From NCBI GenBank assembly GCA_010024875.1, contig RGFZ01000001.1:62001-126000 (forward strand): a DNA stretch of 64,000 nucleotides, read 5' to 3'. Of the stretch, positions 20,389 to 29,643 are shown piece after piece; within the stretch, counting starts at the first letter, position 1; each line of letters begins with the position of its first letter. Under the pieces are notes generated by a model. The model was given only the letters and a program-made list of their open reading frames with translations, was not told where the DNA came from and ran no database searches. A program made the translations under genes and the position numbers. The DNA is from Oxalobacteraceae bacterium (GTDB taxonomy: Bacteria > Pseudomonadota > Gammaproteobacteria > Burkholderiales > Burkholderiaceae_D).

Positions 20389-21447
20389 CCGCGCACCGAC
20401 GACCTGAGGATTAGAGAATTGAAGGAACTGACACCGCCGTCGCACTTGATCCGGGAAATTCCCTGCTCCGAAAAAATTGCGACCGTGACCGCGAATGCGC
20501 GCACTGCGCTACATCGTATCCTGCACGGACAGGACGATCGCCTGATGGTCGTCATCGGCCCATGTTCGATTCACGATACCAAGGCCGGCATGGAGTACGC
20601 GCGTCGCCTTGCCGAGCAGCGCGAGCGTCTTAAAGACGATCTCGAAATTGTGATGCGCGTTTACTTCGAAAAGCCGCGTACGACCGTCGGCTGGAAAGGA
20701 CTGATCAATGATCCTTTCCTCGATGGTAGCTTCCGCATCAATGATGGTTTGCGCATCGCCCGCGAGCTGCTGATGAACATTAACGAACTCGGCCTGCCGG
20801 CCGGCACCGAATTCCTCGACGTGATCAGCCCGCAGTACATCGCTGATTTGATCAGCTGGGGAGCAATCGGCGCGCGTACCACCGAATCACAGGTGCATCG
20901 CGAACTGGCATCAGGTTTGTCTTGCCCGGTCGGTTTCAAGAACGGCACCGATGGCAACATCAAGATCGCGGCCGATGCGATCAAGGCGGCGTCGCAGCCA
21001 CATCATTTCTTGTCTGTCACCAAGGGCGGACACTCGGCGATTGTCTCGACTGCCGGCAATGAGGATTGCCACATCATCCTGCGCGGCGGAAAGGCGCCGA
21101 ACTATGACGCCGGCAGCGTGGAAGAGGCCAGCAAGGCATTGGCAGCGAATGGCCTGTCGCAGAAACTGATGATTGATGCCTCGCATGCGAACAGCTCGAA
21201 GAAGCCCGAGAATCAGGTGCCGGTGTGTGCCGATATCGCCGGCCAGGTCGCCGGGGGTGATGATCGCATCATTGGTGTGATGGTGGAGTCACACCTGGTC
21301 GCCGGTCGCCAGGATCTGGTGCCGGGCAAAGAGCTGACCTATGGTCAATCGATTACCGATGGCTGTATCGACTGGGACAGCAGCCTGCAAGTACTCGACG
21401 GCTTGGCAGAGGCCGTGCGCAAGCGCCGGCTCGCAAAGACAGACTGA
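20389..21447 (+). CDS. aroG: 3-deoxy-7-phosphoheptulonate synthase (DAHP synthase, type I)
   Basis: First enzyme of the shikimate pathway, condensing phosphoenolpyruvate and erythrose 4-phosphate. The start at 20389 (MPRTDDLRI) has a well-placed GGAGA site, giving 352 residues; an in-frame ATG at 20362 lacks one. The N-terminal DDLRIRELKELTPP, IGPCSIHD, YFEKPRTTVGWKGLINDP and GARTTESQVHRE are type I AroF/AroG/AroH hallmarks. Which feedback class it belongs to cannot be decided by eye, but the Phe/Tyr leader peptide upstream suggests control by those amino acids. It ends before a bidirectional terminator facing yajQ. Confidence 0.93.
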   Translation, partial: PRTDDLRIRELKELTPPSHLIREIPCSEKIATVTANARTALHRILHGQDDRLMVVIGPCSIHDTKAGMEYARRLAEQRERLKDDLEIVMRVYFEKPRTTVGWKGLINDPFLDGSFRINDGLRIARELLMNINELGLPAGTEFLDVISPQYIADLISWGAIGARTTESQVHRELASGLSCPVGFKNGTDGNIKIAADAIKAASQPHHFLSVTKGGHSAIVSTAGNEDCHIILRGGKAPNYDAGSVEEASKALAANGLSQKLMIDASHANSSKKPENQVPVCADIAGQVAGGDDRIIGVMVESHLVAGRQDLVPGKELTYGQSITDGCIDWDSSLQVLDGLAEAVRKRRLAKTD

Positions 21448-21467
21448 GTTGATTGGGGTTCATCACG

Positions 21468-21496
21468 AAAAAGGCCATGCGATGCATGGCCTTTTT
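21468..21496. terminator. Bidirectional terminator between aroG and yajQ
   Basis: A 13-bp perfect stem AAAAAGGCCATGC with its complement across a gat loop, with A and T runs on the two flanks. It serves both converging genes. Confidence 0.9.
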
Positions 21497-21519
21497 CATG
21501 GCACTGAGGAATCAGCAGA

Positions 21520-22005
21520 TCAATCGCGGAAGTTGTTGAACTCCAGGGGTAGATCGGTAACTTCTTTCTTCAGCAGCGCAATTGTCGCCTGCAAATCATC
21601 GCGTTTCGCCCCTTGCACGCGCAGCGTATCACCCTGAATACTCGCCTGTACCTTGATCTTGCTGTCCTTGATGATGCGCTGAATTTTCTTGGCATCCTCG
21701 CTCTCGATGCCGTTCTTGACCTTGATGACCTGCTTTACCTTGTCGCCGCCGATCTTCTCGATCTTGCCAATGTCGAGAAAGCGCACATCGACATTCCGCT
21801 TGGTCATCTTTGAGGTCAGCACATCGCGCACCTGACCCAGCTGGAAATCACTGTCTGCATAGGCGGTCAGCTCACGCTCTTTTTGCTCAATGCGCGCGTC
21901 ACTGCCCTTGAAGTCGAAGCGGGTGCCGATTTCCTTGTTGGCCTGATCGACCGCATTTTTCACCTCGACCTGATTGGCTTCGGAAACGACGTCGAATGAT
22001 GGCAT
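21520..22005 (-). CDS. yajQ: YajQ family cyclic di-GMP-binding protein
   Basis: Small cytoplasmic protein (161 residues) of the UPF0234/YajQ family; several members bind nucleotides or cyclic di-GMP and influence transcription. The N-terminus [20 protein letters not shown], the central [14 protein letters not shown] and the C-terminal [12 protein letters not shown] are family signatures. A GGAGG site precedes the ATG. It converges on aroG and diverges from murB. Confidence 0.93.
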   Translation of the reverse strand: MPSFDVVSEANQVEVKNAVDQANKEIGTRFDFKGSDARIEQKERELTAYADSDFQLGQVRDVLTSKMTKRNVDVRFLDIGKIEKIGGDKVKQVIKVKNGIESEDAKKIQRIIKDSKIKVQASIQGDTLRVQGAKRDDLQATIALLKKEVTDLPLEFNNFRD

Positions 22006-22125
22006 GGGTATCCTCCTCTGAACTGTCTGATGCCGCGCATTATAGAGGAGGCTGTCTCTTTATTCTTGTCTGTCGATCAACAGGTCAAGGATGCCCATAG
22101 GGGGCGCCGGTATAATCCGCCAGTG

Positions 22126-23154
22126 ATGAATTCTCAACTTGATATCCGCCACGATCAGTCGCTGCGCGCGCTGAATACCTTCGGCATAGACGCGAAGGCC
22201 TCTGCCTACCTGCAGGTCTGTGGCGTCGAGCATTTGCGCGCAGTGCGAGACGATCCCGCTCTATCATCACTGCGCCGTCTGGTACTTGGCGGCGGCAGCA
22301 ATCTGCTGCTGACCCGGGACTTTGACGGACTCGTGCTGCATATGTCGAACAAAGGGATTGTCGTCAGTGGCGACGATGAGCGCAGCGTTTACGTGACTGC
22401 GCAGGCAGGAGAAAGCTGGCACGATTTTGTGCAATGGACACTAGCACAGGGCTATCCCGGCTTGGAAAATCTGTCGCTCATTCCCGGCAGCGTCGGTGCA
22501 TCGCCGATACAGAATATCGGCGCGTATGGTACCGAACTGGAAGAGTACTTTCATTCATTGAAGGCTTTCGATTTTCAGACTGGAGACGTGATTGAGCTAT
22601 CCCGCGCTGACTGTTGCTTCGCCTACCGTGACAGTATCTTCAAGCATGAGCTTAGTGAACGTGCGGTGATCCTTGAGGTCACTTTCGCGCTGCCAAAACG
22701 CTGGCAGCCCAATTTGCGTTATGCAGAGCTGGCGACCGAGCTTGAGGCACGTGCTATCTCTCAACCAACCGCGAAAGACATTAGCGAAGCGGTGATTGCC
22801 ATTCGCAGCCGGAAGTTGCCTGATCCGACGAAGATCGGGAATGCGGGAAGCTTTTTCAAAAACCCGGCCGTCAGCCGCGAACGGTATGAGCAGCTGCTAA
22901 TCGAGCATCCTCAGCTGGTCAGCTACCCGCAAACGGACGGCAGCGTGAAGCTGGCTGCAGGCTGGCTGATCGATCAGTGCGGATGGAAAGGCAAGTCGCT
23001 GGGGCCAGCCGGGGTGCATGATAAGCAGGCGTTGGTATTGGTTAATCTGGGAGAAGCCACAGGCTCTCAGTTAATGAAGTTGGCATCGCGTATTCAGGAA
23101 GATGTCAAAGAACGTTTTGATGTTGTGCTCGAACCAGAGCCTATCGTGATTTGA
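22126..23154 (+). CDS. murB: UDP-N-acetylenolpyruvoylglucosamine reductase
   Basis: FAD enzyme that reduces UDP-GlcNAc-enolpyruvate to UDP-MurNAc using NADPH, the second committed step of peptidoglycan synthesis. Starting at MNSQLDIRHDQSLRALNTFG the protein has 342 residues, matching the E. coli-type (class I) MurB. Motifs in order are GGGSNLLL, PGSVGASPIQNIGAYG (FAD binding), the catalytic serine block NAGSFFKNP and the terminal VLEPEPIVI with its conserved glutamate. The frame extends back to 22030 without family similarity. Confidence 0.95.
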   Translation: MNSQLDIRHDQSLRALNTFGIDAKASAYLQVCGVEHLRAVRDDPALSSLRRLVLGGGSNLLLTRDFDGLVLHMSNKGIVVSGDDERSVYVTAQAGESWHDFVQWTLAQGYPGLENLSLIPGSVGASPIQNIGAYGTELEEYFHSLKAFDFQTGDVIELSRADCCFAYRDSIFKHELSERAVILEVTFALPKRWQPNLRYAELATELEARAISQPTAKDISEAVIAIRSRKLPDPTKIGNAGSFFKNPAVSRERYEQLLIEHPQLVSYPQTDGSVKLAAGWLIDQCGWKGKSLGPAGVHDKQALVLVNLGEATGSQLMKLASRIQEDVKERFDVVLEPEPIVI

Positions 23155-23194
23155 TTTTGCTGATCGGTTTGCTTAAACGGACAATACAACGCTG

Positions 23195-23217
23195 CCCCGA
23201 CATCGGGGTATTGTTTT
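23195..23217 (+). terminator. Probable terminator after murB
   Basis: A CCCCGA/TCGGGG stem with a 2-nt gap and imperfect outer pairs, followed by TATTGTTTT, 41 nt after the murB stop. The loop is very tight and the T run is interrupted, so it is weaker than the other terminators in the window. Confidence 0.5.
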
Positions 23218-23228
23218 GAATTGGGCCA

Positions 23229-23543
23229 TCACCCAAAGTGGCAGACATAGTCCACGGGATCGATTGCTTCGATTTCGAAACTGGAATTGCCCGGCACGCT
23301 GAAACTCTGGCCGGCCTCATAGGATGTCCAGTCTGTCTCGCCTTTGATGCGCGCACGGCATTTGCCTGCGGTGATTTCCATGATCTCTGGTACGCCGGTG
23401 TTGAACACCAGCGACGAGGGGAGGATGACCCCGACGGATTTTTTTGTACCATCGGCCAGCATCACGGTGTGCGATACGCATTTGCCGTCAAAGAAGACGT
23501 TGGATTTTTTGATGACGGAGACGTTGTCGAATTGGCTGCTCAT
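23229..23543 (-). CDS. ppnP: Pyrimidine/purine nucleoside phosphorylase PpnP
   Basis: Small cupin-fold nucleoside phosphorylase (formerly YaiE/DUF1255) that splits ribonucleosides with phosphate. The 104 residues match the family almost end to end: FDNVSVIKKSNVFFDGKCVS, then GVILPSSLVFNTG, EIMEITAGKCRARI, GQSFSVPGNSSFEI and the terminal DYVCHFG. It stands alone between murB and a pair of palindromes, then argG. Confidence 0.93.
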   Translation of the reverse strand: MSSQFDNVSVIKKSNVFFDGKCVSHTVMLADGTKKSVGVILPSSLVFNTGVPEIMEITAGKCRARIKGETDWTSYEAGQSFSVPGNSSFEIEAIDPVDYVCHFG

Positions 23544-23571
23544 ATGTATTCCTCTGAGTTATGTTCATGTC

Positions 23572-23591
23572 ATGCCGGCGCAGGCCGGCAT
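23572..23591. repeat. REP-like palindrome 1
   Basis: ATGCCGGC-gcag-GCCGGCAT, an 8-bp perfect stem within the sequence CATGCCGGCGCAGGCCGGCA. It resembles the short intergenic palindromes scattered in many proteobacterial genomes. It lies between ppnP and argG, 45 nt before a second palindrome. Confidence 0.65.
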
Positions 23592-23636
23592 CCAGTGACC
23601 TATTGAATGATCCGAAAGATATTCCGAAAACGCTGA

Positions 23637-23656
23637 GCCCCGGCCTTCGCCGGGGC
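23637..23656. repeat. REP-like palindrome 2
   Basis: GCCCCGGC-cttc-GCCGGGGC, an 8-bp stem with a stable CTTC tetraloop, just downstream of the argG stop. Without a T run it is not a standard terminator on either strand, but it could protect the argG 3' end. With palindrome 1 it looks like a two-unit repeat element. Confidence 0.6.
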
Positions 23657-23682
23657 GACGTCTGGAAGGTTCGGTATTGGAT

Positions 23683-24739
23683 TTACTTCCCGCGCTTGAT
23701 CTTCGCATTCGCCGCAATACGCATGCGTAGCGCATTGAGCTTGATAAAGCCACCGGCATCCGCCTGATCATAGGCGCCGCCGTCTTCATCAAAGGTTGCA
23801 ATGGTCTGATCGAACAGCGAATCGGTCTTGGAGTCGCGCGACACGACAATGACGTTGCCCTTGTAGAGCTTCACGCGCACCCAGCCATTCACGGTTTGCT
23901 GCGTGTGATCAATCAGGGTCTGCAGCGCGACACGCTCCGGTGCCCACCAGTAGCCGTTATAGATCAGCGATGCATAGCGTGGCATCAGATCGTCTTTCAG
24001 GTGCGCGACTTCGCGATCCAGCGTGATCGATTCGATGGCGCGGTGCGCGCGCAGCATGATCGTACCGCCCGGGGTTTCATAGCAGCCACGCGATTTCATA
24101 CCGACATAGCGGTTCTCGACCAGATCAAGGCGGCCGATGCCATGCTTGCCGCCGATGCGGTTCAGTTCGGCCAACACGGCGGCCGGGCTCATTTTCTTGC
24201 CGTTCAGCGCGACGATGTCGCCCTTCTCGAACTCGATATCCAGATATTCCGCCGCATCCGGTGCCGCCTCGGGGCTGACTGTCCAGCGCCACATCGATTC
24301 TTCGGCTTCCGCGCCCGGGTTTTCCAGATGGCGACCTTCATAGCTGATGTGCAGCAGGTTGGCATCCATCGAATACGGCGCGCCGCCGTTCTTGTGCTTC
24401 ATATCGATCTCGATGCCAGCGTCCTCTGCATACTTCAGCAGTTTTTCGCGCGACAGCAGATCCCATTCGCGCCACGGCGCGATGATCTTCACGTTCGGCA
24501 TCAGAGCATAGGCGCCCAGCTCGAAGCGCACCTGATCATTGCCCTTGCCGGTCGCACCATGCGAAATGGCGTCGGCTCCGGTCTGCCGGGCGATCTCGAT
24601 CAGACGCTTGGCGATCAGAGGTCGGGCGATCGAGGTGCCGAGCAAGTATTCGCCTTCGTAGACGGTGTTTGCGCGGAACATCGGGAACGGTGTCCAGTCC
24701 GCCCGAGTAGGCGAGGACGACTTTCTTGATGTCGCTCAT
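23683..24739 (-). pseudogene. argG: Argininosuccinate synthase, internally deleted and frameshifted
   Basis: Argininosuccinate synthase joins citrulline and aspartate using ATP. The start ([17 protein letters not shown], from 24739) contains the PP-loop SGGLDT, and the other frame resumes at [15 protein letters not shown] and runs to the normal end. Compared with the conserved family, about 59 residues between SGGLDT and FPMFRAN are absent and the frame changes at the junction (near 24688-24694); the missing length must be 3n+2, about 176 nt. No other stop or shift is seen. As written it cannot make the enzyme. It lies 43 nt after argF on the same strand. It may be a real lesion or an assembly collapse. 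Confidence 0.9.
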
Positions 24740-24782
24740 TGTGAGGGTTTCCTTGCTTGCCTAAAACTGAACCAAAACCAAA

Positions 24783-25694
24783 TTATATTTTTCCGAGCAC
24801 CAGATACTCCAGCAGCGCCTTCTGCACATGTAGACGGTTTTCTGCTTCGTTCCAGACCACCGATTGTGGTCCGTCGATGACCTCTGCCGCTACCTCCTCG
24901 CCGCGATGCGCGGGCAGGCAATGCATGAAGAGCGCATCTTTGTTCGCACGCTGCATTTTTGCGGCATCGACGATCCAGCCGTCAAAAGCCTTAAGGCGCG
25001 CGGCATTCTCTTCCTCATAGCCCATGCTCGTCCACACATCGGTGGTGACCAGATCGGAGCCATCGCAGGCATCGGCAGGGTTCTTGAACACGGTGTAGCG
25101 CTGATTGTCTGAGGAGACTAGTGCCGGATTGATGTCATAACCCGTCGGCGTCGAGACATTCAAGTGAAAGCCGAATACTTCGGCTGCCTGCAGCCATGAG
25201 TAGAGCATGTTGTTCGCATCACCGACCCAGGCTACGGTCTTGCCAGCGATGGTGCCGCGATGCTCGATGTAGGTAAATACATCGGCGAACACCTGACAGG
25301 GATGATGCTCGTTCGTCAGACCATTGATCACCGGCACCCGTGAGTGAGCAGCGAAACGATCAATAATCTCCTGACCAAAGGTGCGGATCATGATGATGTC
25401 GCACATCCGGGACATCACTTGCGCCGCGTCTTCCACTGGCTCGCCCCGGCCGAGCTGGCTGTCGCGCGTGTTCAGATAGATCGCTGCGCCGCCAAGCTGG
25501 TGCATGCCGGCCTCGAAGGACAGCCGCGTGCGTGTCGAATTTTTTTCGAACACCATCACCAGCGTGCGATCCGTCAGCGGATGATAGGGCTCGTAGCTTT
25601 TGAATTTGCGTTTGATGATCTTCGCGCGCTCGATCAGGTAGTCGTACTCGTCGAGCGTGAGGTCGGCAAACTGCAGGTAATGTTTGATTGCCAT
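24783..25694 (-). CDS. argF: Ornithine carbamoyltransferase
   Basis: Makes citrulline from ornithine and carbamoyl phosphate in arginine synthesis. The 303 residues are of normal length. The carbamoyl phosphate motif STRTR is at 53-57, with EAGMHQLGG after it; the ornithine loop HCLPAHRGEE is near the C-terminus. argG follows 43 nt downstream, so the pair would convert ornithine to argininosuccinate if argG were intact. Its leader carries a perfect TATAAT and a GC-rich hairpin, described separately; no Shine-Dalgarno sequence precedes the ATG. Confidence 0.96.
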   Translation of the reverse strand: MAIKHYLQFADLTLDEYDYLIERAKIIKRKFKSYEPYHPLTDRTLVMVFEKNSTRTRLSFEAGMHQLGGAAIYLNTRDSQLGRGEPVEDAAQVMSRMCDIIMIRTFGQEIIDRFAAHSRVPVINGLTNEHHPCQVFADVFTYIEHRGTIAGKTVAWVGDANNMLYSWLQAAEVFGFHLNVSTPTGYDINPALVSSDNQRYTVFKNPADACDGSDLVTTDVWTSMGYEEENAARLKAFDGWIVDAAKMQRANKDALFMHCLPAHRGEEVAAEVIDGPQSVVWNEAENRLHVQKALLEYLVLGKI

Positions 25695-25702
25695 AAATGA
25701 AA

Positions 25703-25754
25703 TCGGCGGCGAGCCTGCGGCTGCCGCCGAATCTTTTTAACTTGTTGGATTATA
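25703..25754 (-). promoter_or_regulatory. argF promoter -10 and leader hairpin
   Basis: On the minus strand a perfect TATAAT (25754-25749) has a weak TGTCCA 17 nt upstream. It predicts a start near 25742 and a leader of about 48 nt. That leader is largely an 8-bp stem TCGGCGGC/GCCGCCGA (25730-25703) that ends 8 nt before the ATG. No AGGAGG-like sequence lies between stem and start codon. Read on the plus strand the same stem is followed by ATCTTTTT, so it could also stop antisense transcripts. Confidence 0.6.
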
Positions 25755-25791
25755 AGGGTTTTACTGTCCGCTGGACACTACAGGCGGTGAC

Positions 25792-26682
25792 TTAGTAAAC
25801 CTTCTGCGACGATTCGTGCAGCAGCTGGCGGTAGAGTCCGTGACGTTCGAGGTCGATTTGCCCAGCTTGTATTGCCTCCAGCACGGCGCAGCCTGGCTCA
25901 GCTAGATGATGGCAGTTGTAAAACCGGCATTTTCCTAGTGCAGGTGTGAACTCCCGGAACGCACGCTCCAGCATGCCTTCAGTCAGGTGATACAGGCCAA
26001 ACTCTTGAAAGCCCGGTGAATCGATGACGGTGGTGTGGGCATCGAGCTCGAATAGTCGGGTAAAGGTCGTCGTGTGCTTGCCGCTGTCGAGGCGCTGGGA
26101 GATTTCCTGTACCGCGATGTCAGCATCGGGCACCAGCAGCTGGATCAGCGAGGATTTGCCCATGCCGGACTGGCCAATCAGAATCGTGGATTGTCCCGTC
26201 ATCAGCGGCTGAAGCATCGAGCGCGTGCCGTCCGGATCCTTTGCCGCGCTGACTTCGTGGACCGGGTAGTCCAGTCTCCGATACAACGCTAACCGTTCGC
26301 GCGCGGCGGGCAGCAGGGCAGCGATATCGGTCTTGTTCAGTACCAGATGCACGCGAATGCCGGCGGCCTCGGCCGCGACCAGTGCGCGCGATATTAGGTC
26401 ATCGGAAAAGCCCGGTTCAGTGGCAACAACGATGAATAATTGCGTGACGTTTGCGGCAAGCAGCTTGGATTTGTACTGATCGGAGCGATAGAGCAGCGTG
26501 TCCCGCGGCAGGATCTCTTCGATCACTGCCTGATCGGCTGACGTTGTTTTCAGTCGAACCCGATCGCCGGTGGCGACATCGCTTTTTTTACCGCGTGTCA
26601 CGCATTGCAGTGTCCTGCCATCCGCATGCGCTAGGTAGTGGCGACCGTGCGCTGCGACGATCAAGCCCTGCAGCTCAGTCAT
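25792..26682 (-). CDS. rsgA: Ribosome small-subunit GTPase RsgA
   Basis: Circularly permuted GTPase that acts late in 30S subunit maturation. The 296-residue protein has an N-terminal OB-like part, the permuted order G4 (NKTD), then G1 [10 protein letters not shown], then G3 DSPGFQEFG, and a C-terminal zinc site built from C-x4-C-x-H with a later Cys ([14 protein letters not shown]). Its start overlaps the phhB stop by 4 nt, and it is the last gene of the M48-phhB-rsgA unit. Confidence 0.95.
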   Translation of the reverse strand: MTELQGLIVAAHGRHYLAHADGRTLQCVTRGKKSDVATGDRVRLKTTSADQAVIEEILPRDTLLYRSDQYKSKLLAANVTQLFIVVATEPGFSDDLISRALVAAEAAGIRVHLVLNKTDIAALLPAARERLALYRRLDYPVHEVSAAKDPDGTRSMLQPLMTGQSTILIGQSGMGKSSLIQLLVPDADIAVQEISQRLDSGKHTTTFTRLFELDAHTTVIDSPGFQEFGLYHLTEGMLERAFREFTPALGKCRFYNCHHLAEPGCAVLEAIQAGQIDLERHGLYRQLLHESSQKVY

Positions 26683-27044
26683 GCAGCGGGAAAGGTCCGG
26701 GAGAAGACATCGTCGATCTTGGCGGCGCAGATGAAATCATTCTCGGACAAACCGCCTTTGCCACCGTTCACCGAGTGGGTGTCGTAGCGGACGATGCAGC
26801 GGTTATAGCTGACAACGAGTTCTGGATGATGATCTTCGCGGTGAATGATGTCGGCAATCGCATTCACAAAGGCCAGGGTCTGGTGATAATCGCGAAAGCG
26901 GAAAGTTCTCACCAGCTTGCCGTTCTCAACCATCCAGTCGGTCAGCACAAGCAGTGCTGCGGCGATTTCTGCGTCGGATGCTGCTTGCTCAAGATGGCGG
27001 CAAGAGACTCTGAGCAGTGCAGCGCGATCCATGGGTTCAGGCAC
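26679..27044 (-). CDS. phhB: 4a-hydroxytetrahydrobiopterin dehydratase (PCD/DCoH)
   Basis: Pterin-4a-carbinolamine dehydratase, which regenerates the cofactor of phenylalanine hydroxylase. The 121-residue protein has the family segment [19 protein letters not shown] and the active-site EDHHPEL with its histidine pair, then [13 protein letters not shown]. It overlaps the M48 gene by 8 nt upstream and rsgA by 4 nt downstream. No phhA is in the window, so the pterin role is inferred from the family. Confidence 0.9.
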   Translation of the reverse strand: MPEPMDRAALLRVSCRHLEQAASDAEIAAALLVLTDWMVENGKLVRTFRFRDYHQTLAFVNAIADIIHREDHHPELVVSYNRCIVRYDTHSVNGGKGGLSENDFICAAKIDDVFSRTFPAA

Positions 27045-28293
27045 TCAACAGGCGCTGAATGCGCACACTGGCCGGCGGATGAGAGTCGTAGAACGCCGAG
27101 TGCAGCGGATCCGGTGTCAGCGTCGATGCGTTGTCTTCGTAGAGCTTCACCAGTGCAGAGATCAGGTCTTGCGAATTGCTGTGCTTCGCGGCGAATGCAT
27201 CGGCCTCGAACTCATTCTTGCGAGATGTGATCGACAGCAGCGGCGAGAACAGGAAGGTAAACACTGGCAGTGCCATCATGAACAAGATCAGTGCCATCGC
27301 ATCATTACTGGTGTCCAACGCTGGCGTGACGCCGAGTCCCAGATAAAACCAGGTTTGGTTTTTCAGATAGCCAAGCAGCGCCAGGAAGCCGAGCGAGAGG
27401 ATGAACATCACTGCGATGCGCTTGATCACATGATTCAGCTTGAAATGGCCGAGTTCGTGGGCGAGTACGGCTTCGATCTCGTTTGGCGCCAGACGTGACA
27501 GCAAGGTATCGAAGAATACGATGCGCTTGGCCGCCCCAAAACCGGAGAAGTAAGCATTGCCATGTGCGCTGCGGCGCGAGCCGTCCATCACGAACAGACC
27601 TTTGCTCGCAAAGCCGACGCGCTGCATCAGGCCTTCGATACGATTTTTCAGGCTGTCGTCGTCAAGTGGTGTGAACTTGTTGAACAGTGGAGCGATGAGG
27701 TTTTGGTAGAAGCCAAGCATCAGTATCTGAAATCCGCACCAGATCAGCCAGGCGTACAGCCACCAATAGGCGCCGGCTTTTTCCATTACAGTGAGCGTGA
27801 CCCAGATCAGCGGCAGACCGATAGCAGCGCCCACCAGCGTCTGCTTGATCAGATCGGAGAAAAATAGTCCAGGCGTCATTTTGTTGAACCCGAACTTTTC
27901 TTCGAGGGCGAATTGCTTGTAGTAATCGAAGGGAAGGTCGATGATGCTGGCGATCGCACTCACTGCAGCGATCAGCGCGATCTGGTACACCATGCTGGGC
28001 CCTGCCAGTTCGCCAAGCGTCGTCGACAGCCATTGAAGGCCGCCCAGCAGCGTAAAGCCGAGAAGCACCAAGGCATTCACGACGAGCAGCACTAGCTTGA
28101 GCTGGGTCTTGGCGATCGTGTAATCAGCAGCCTTCTGGTGCGCGGCCAGCGGTATCTTTTGCGCGAACTGCGCAGGTACGGCATCGCGGTGATTGGCGAC
28201 ATACCGGATGTGCCGCGACGACAGCCACAGCTTGACACCGAGCGTCACGAGAAGGAAGGCAGCAAACAGCAAAGAGAAGCTATTGGGGTCCAT
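27037..28293 (-). CDS. M48 family membrane metallopeptidase (Ste24/CAAX protease-like)
   Basis: Integral-membrane zinc protease of 418 residues from the ATG at 28293 (MDPNSF). Several hydrophobic segments occur at about 5-25, 65-90, 100-120, 150-172 and 180-200, and the zinc motif HELGH is at 279-283, preceded by [20 protein letters not shown] supplies the downstream glutamate ligand. The architecture matches the eukaryotic-type Ste24 peptidases more than short HtpX. Its substrates in bacteria are unclear; membrane protein quality control is a reasonable guess. It heads the M48-phhB-rsgA unit and diverges from orn by 67 nt. Confidence 0.9.
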   Translation of the reverse strand: MDPNSFSLLFAAFLLVTLGVKLWLSSRHIRYVANHRDAVPAQFAQKIPLAAHQKAADYTIAKTQLKLVLLVVNALVLLGFTLLGGLQWLSTTLGELAGPSMVYQIALIAAVSAIASIIDLPFDYYKQFALEEKFGFNKMTPGLFFSDLIKQTLVGAAIGLPLIWVTLTVMEKAGAYWWLYAWLIWCGFQILMLGFYQNLIAPLFNKFTPLDDDSLKNRIEGLMQRVGFASKGLFVMDGSRRSAHGNAYFSGFGAAKRIVFFDTLLSRLAPNEIEAVLAHELGHFKLNHVIKRIAVMFILSLGFLALLGYLKNQTWFYLGLGVTPALDTSNDAMALILFMMALPVFTFLFSPLLSITSRKNEFEADAFAAKHSNSQDLISALVKLYEDNASTLTPDPLHSAFYDSHPPASVRIQRLLSA

Positions 28294-28360
28294 ATGCGAA
28301 AATCCGGGGATTCGGGGTAAAAGCAGCGGGGCTTGGCCCCGCACGATCAGGAAAAGGATT

Positions 28361-28957
28361 ATGTCACAAGCATCAGAAACGGATCTGAACCCCTCCGCCG
28401 GCACCGCAGCGGCTCACCCGAATGAATTGAACCTGGTCTGGATCGACATGGAAATGAGCGGTCTCGACCCCGATATCAACAAGATTATCGAAATCGCGGC
28501 CATCGTCACCGATGCCGAGCTGAATATCCTCGCCGAGGGCCCGGTCTTTGCCATCCACCAGAGTGATGAAGTGCTGGATGGCATGGATGCATGGAACAAG
28601 GGTACCCATGGCCGCTCTGGCCTGATCGACCGGGTCAGGGTATCTACCGTCACCGAGGACGAGGCGGCGGCGAAGATGATCGAATTCCTGCGTCAGTACG
28701 TACCCGTGGGTAAATCACCCATGTGCGGTAACTCGATTTGTCAGGATCGTCGTTTCATGGCGCGGCACATGCCGACGCTTGAGGCGTTTTTTCATTACCG
28801 TAATCTGGATGTGTCGACGCTCAAGGAGCTTTGCCGGCGCTGGAAGCCGGAGCTCATAGCAGGCTTCAAGAAGCATCAGCTGCACACGGCGCTGGCGGAT
28901 ATTCGCGAATCGGTGGAAGAGTTGCGGTATTACCGCGAGCACTTTATCAAAGGGTGA
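28361..28957 (+). CDS. orn: Oligoribonuclease
   Basis: 3'-5' exoribonuclease of the DEDDh group that finishes RNA decay by degrading 2-5-nt oligomers, including pGpG from cyclic di-GMP. The ATG at 28361 is chosen because residues from 22 on ([16 protein letters not shown]) match the family; a longer frame reaches back to 28193. Metal ligands Asp29 and Glu31 are visible, followed by [12 protein letters not shown] and the [14 protein letters not shown] end with its His and Asp. It is 198 residues long, with a slightly extended N-terminus. Confidence 0.95.
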   Translation: MSQASETDLNPSAGTAAAHPNELNLVWIDMEMSGLDPDINKIIEIAAIVTDAELNILAEGPVFAIHQSDEVLDGMDAWNKGTHGRSGLIDRVRVSTVTEDEAAAKMIEFLRQYVPVGKSPMCGNSICQDRRFMARHMPTLEAFFHYRNLDVSTLKELCRRWKPELIAGFKKHQLHTALADIRESVEELRYYREHFIKG

Positions 28958-28972
28958 TACTTGTACCGATAC

Positions 28973-29569
28973 TCAATGTGCCTTCAATTTTTTGTGCGCT
29001 GCCCAGAATCGATGTATCTGCGGTATCGATGCCTCAATCTCTATTGCCAGCTTGTGACATTTGAGCGGATCGTCGACTAGTTTCAATTCTGCTTCTTCGA
29101 TCTCTTCTGCACCCAGCAAAGTGATCGCCCGAAGCAACCCTGCCTGCGGCGAATTCTGCAGTGCTTGCCAACCTGCGGTTCCGAGCTGCATGCCCTCGGT
29201 AAAACCCCAAGCCCATGCCTCAGCGTCCAGCACAGGCTTGCCTTTCCACTGATGCTCGCAGAACAAAGGCTCGAAATCCTTAGGCGCTACCGCGAAAGTG
29301 ACGACGATGTCCTCCAGCATGCGCTCGCACAACGTACGTATGCGCTCGGCTTGAGCTGAGTTACGGAACTCGGGCTCATCCTCGGGATCAGGGCCCCACA
29401 CGCGAGGTAGCCATTCTTCGGTGGTGACAGGTGTCGGACCGATCGCGATCGCGGTCAGATAGCCGTGCAGCGCATCCATGGTCATCGCGTCGTCGCTGCA
29501 TTGCTCCGACATCAGGAAACGATCGAGTTCGTCGAATTCCTTGTCGGTCATCAGCTGTTCTTCGGACAT
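28973..29569 (-). CDS. UPF0149/YecA family protein
   Basis: Cytoplasmic protein of 198 residues in the YgfB/YecA (UPF0149) family, function not established. It has the typical N-terminal DKEFDELDRFLMSEQ, MTMDALHGYLTAIAIGP and the aromatic EAWAWGFTEGMQLG. The C-terminal SEC-C zinc hook found in some relatives is absent. It converges on orn with a 15-nt gap and diverges from srkA. Confidence 0.82.
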   Translation of the reverse strand: MSEEQLMTDKEFDELDRFLMSEQCSDDAMTMDALHGYLTAIAIGPTPVTTEEWLPRVWGPDPEDEPEFRNSAQAERIRTLCERMLEDIVVTFAVAPKDFEPLFCEHQWKGKPVLDAEAWAWGFTEGMQLGTAGWQALQNSPQAGLLRAITLLGAEEIEEAELKLVDDPLKCHKLAIEIEASIPQIHRFWAAHKKLKAH

Positions 29570-29643
29570 GGTCTTCTCAACTAAAAAGTAAACGCCAGTG
29601 TAACGCGAGTCTGCATAACGCTGGGCAGACTACAATCTGGCGG

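Noticed and set aside
26451-27230. A 259-codon plus-strand frame over rsgA, phhB and the M48 gene
   Set aside because: It covers three well-supported minus-strand genes and reads as low-quality sequence with no motif.
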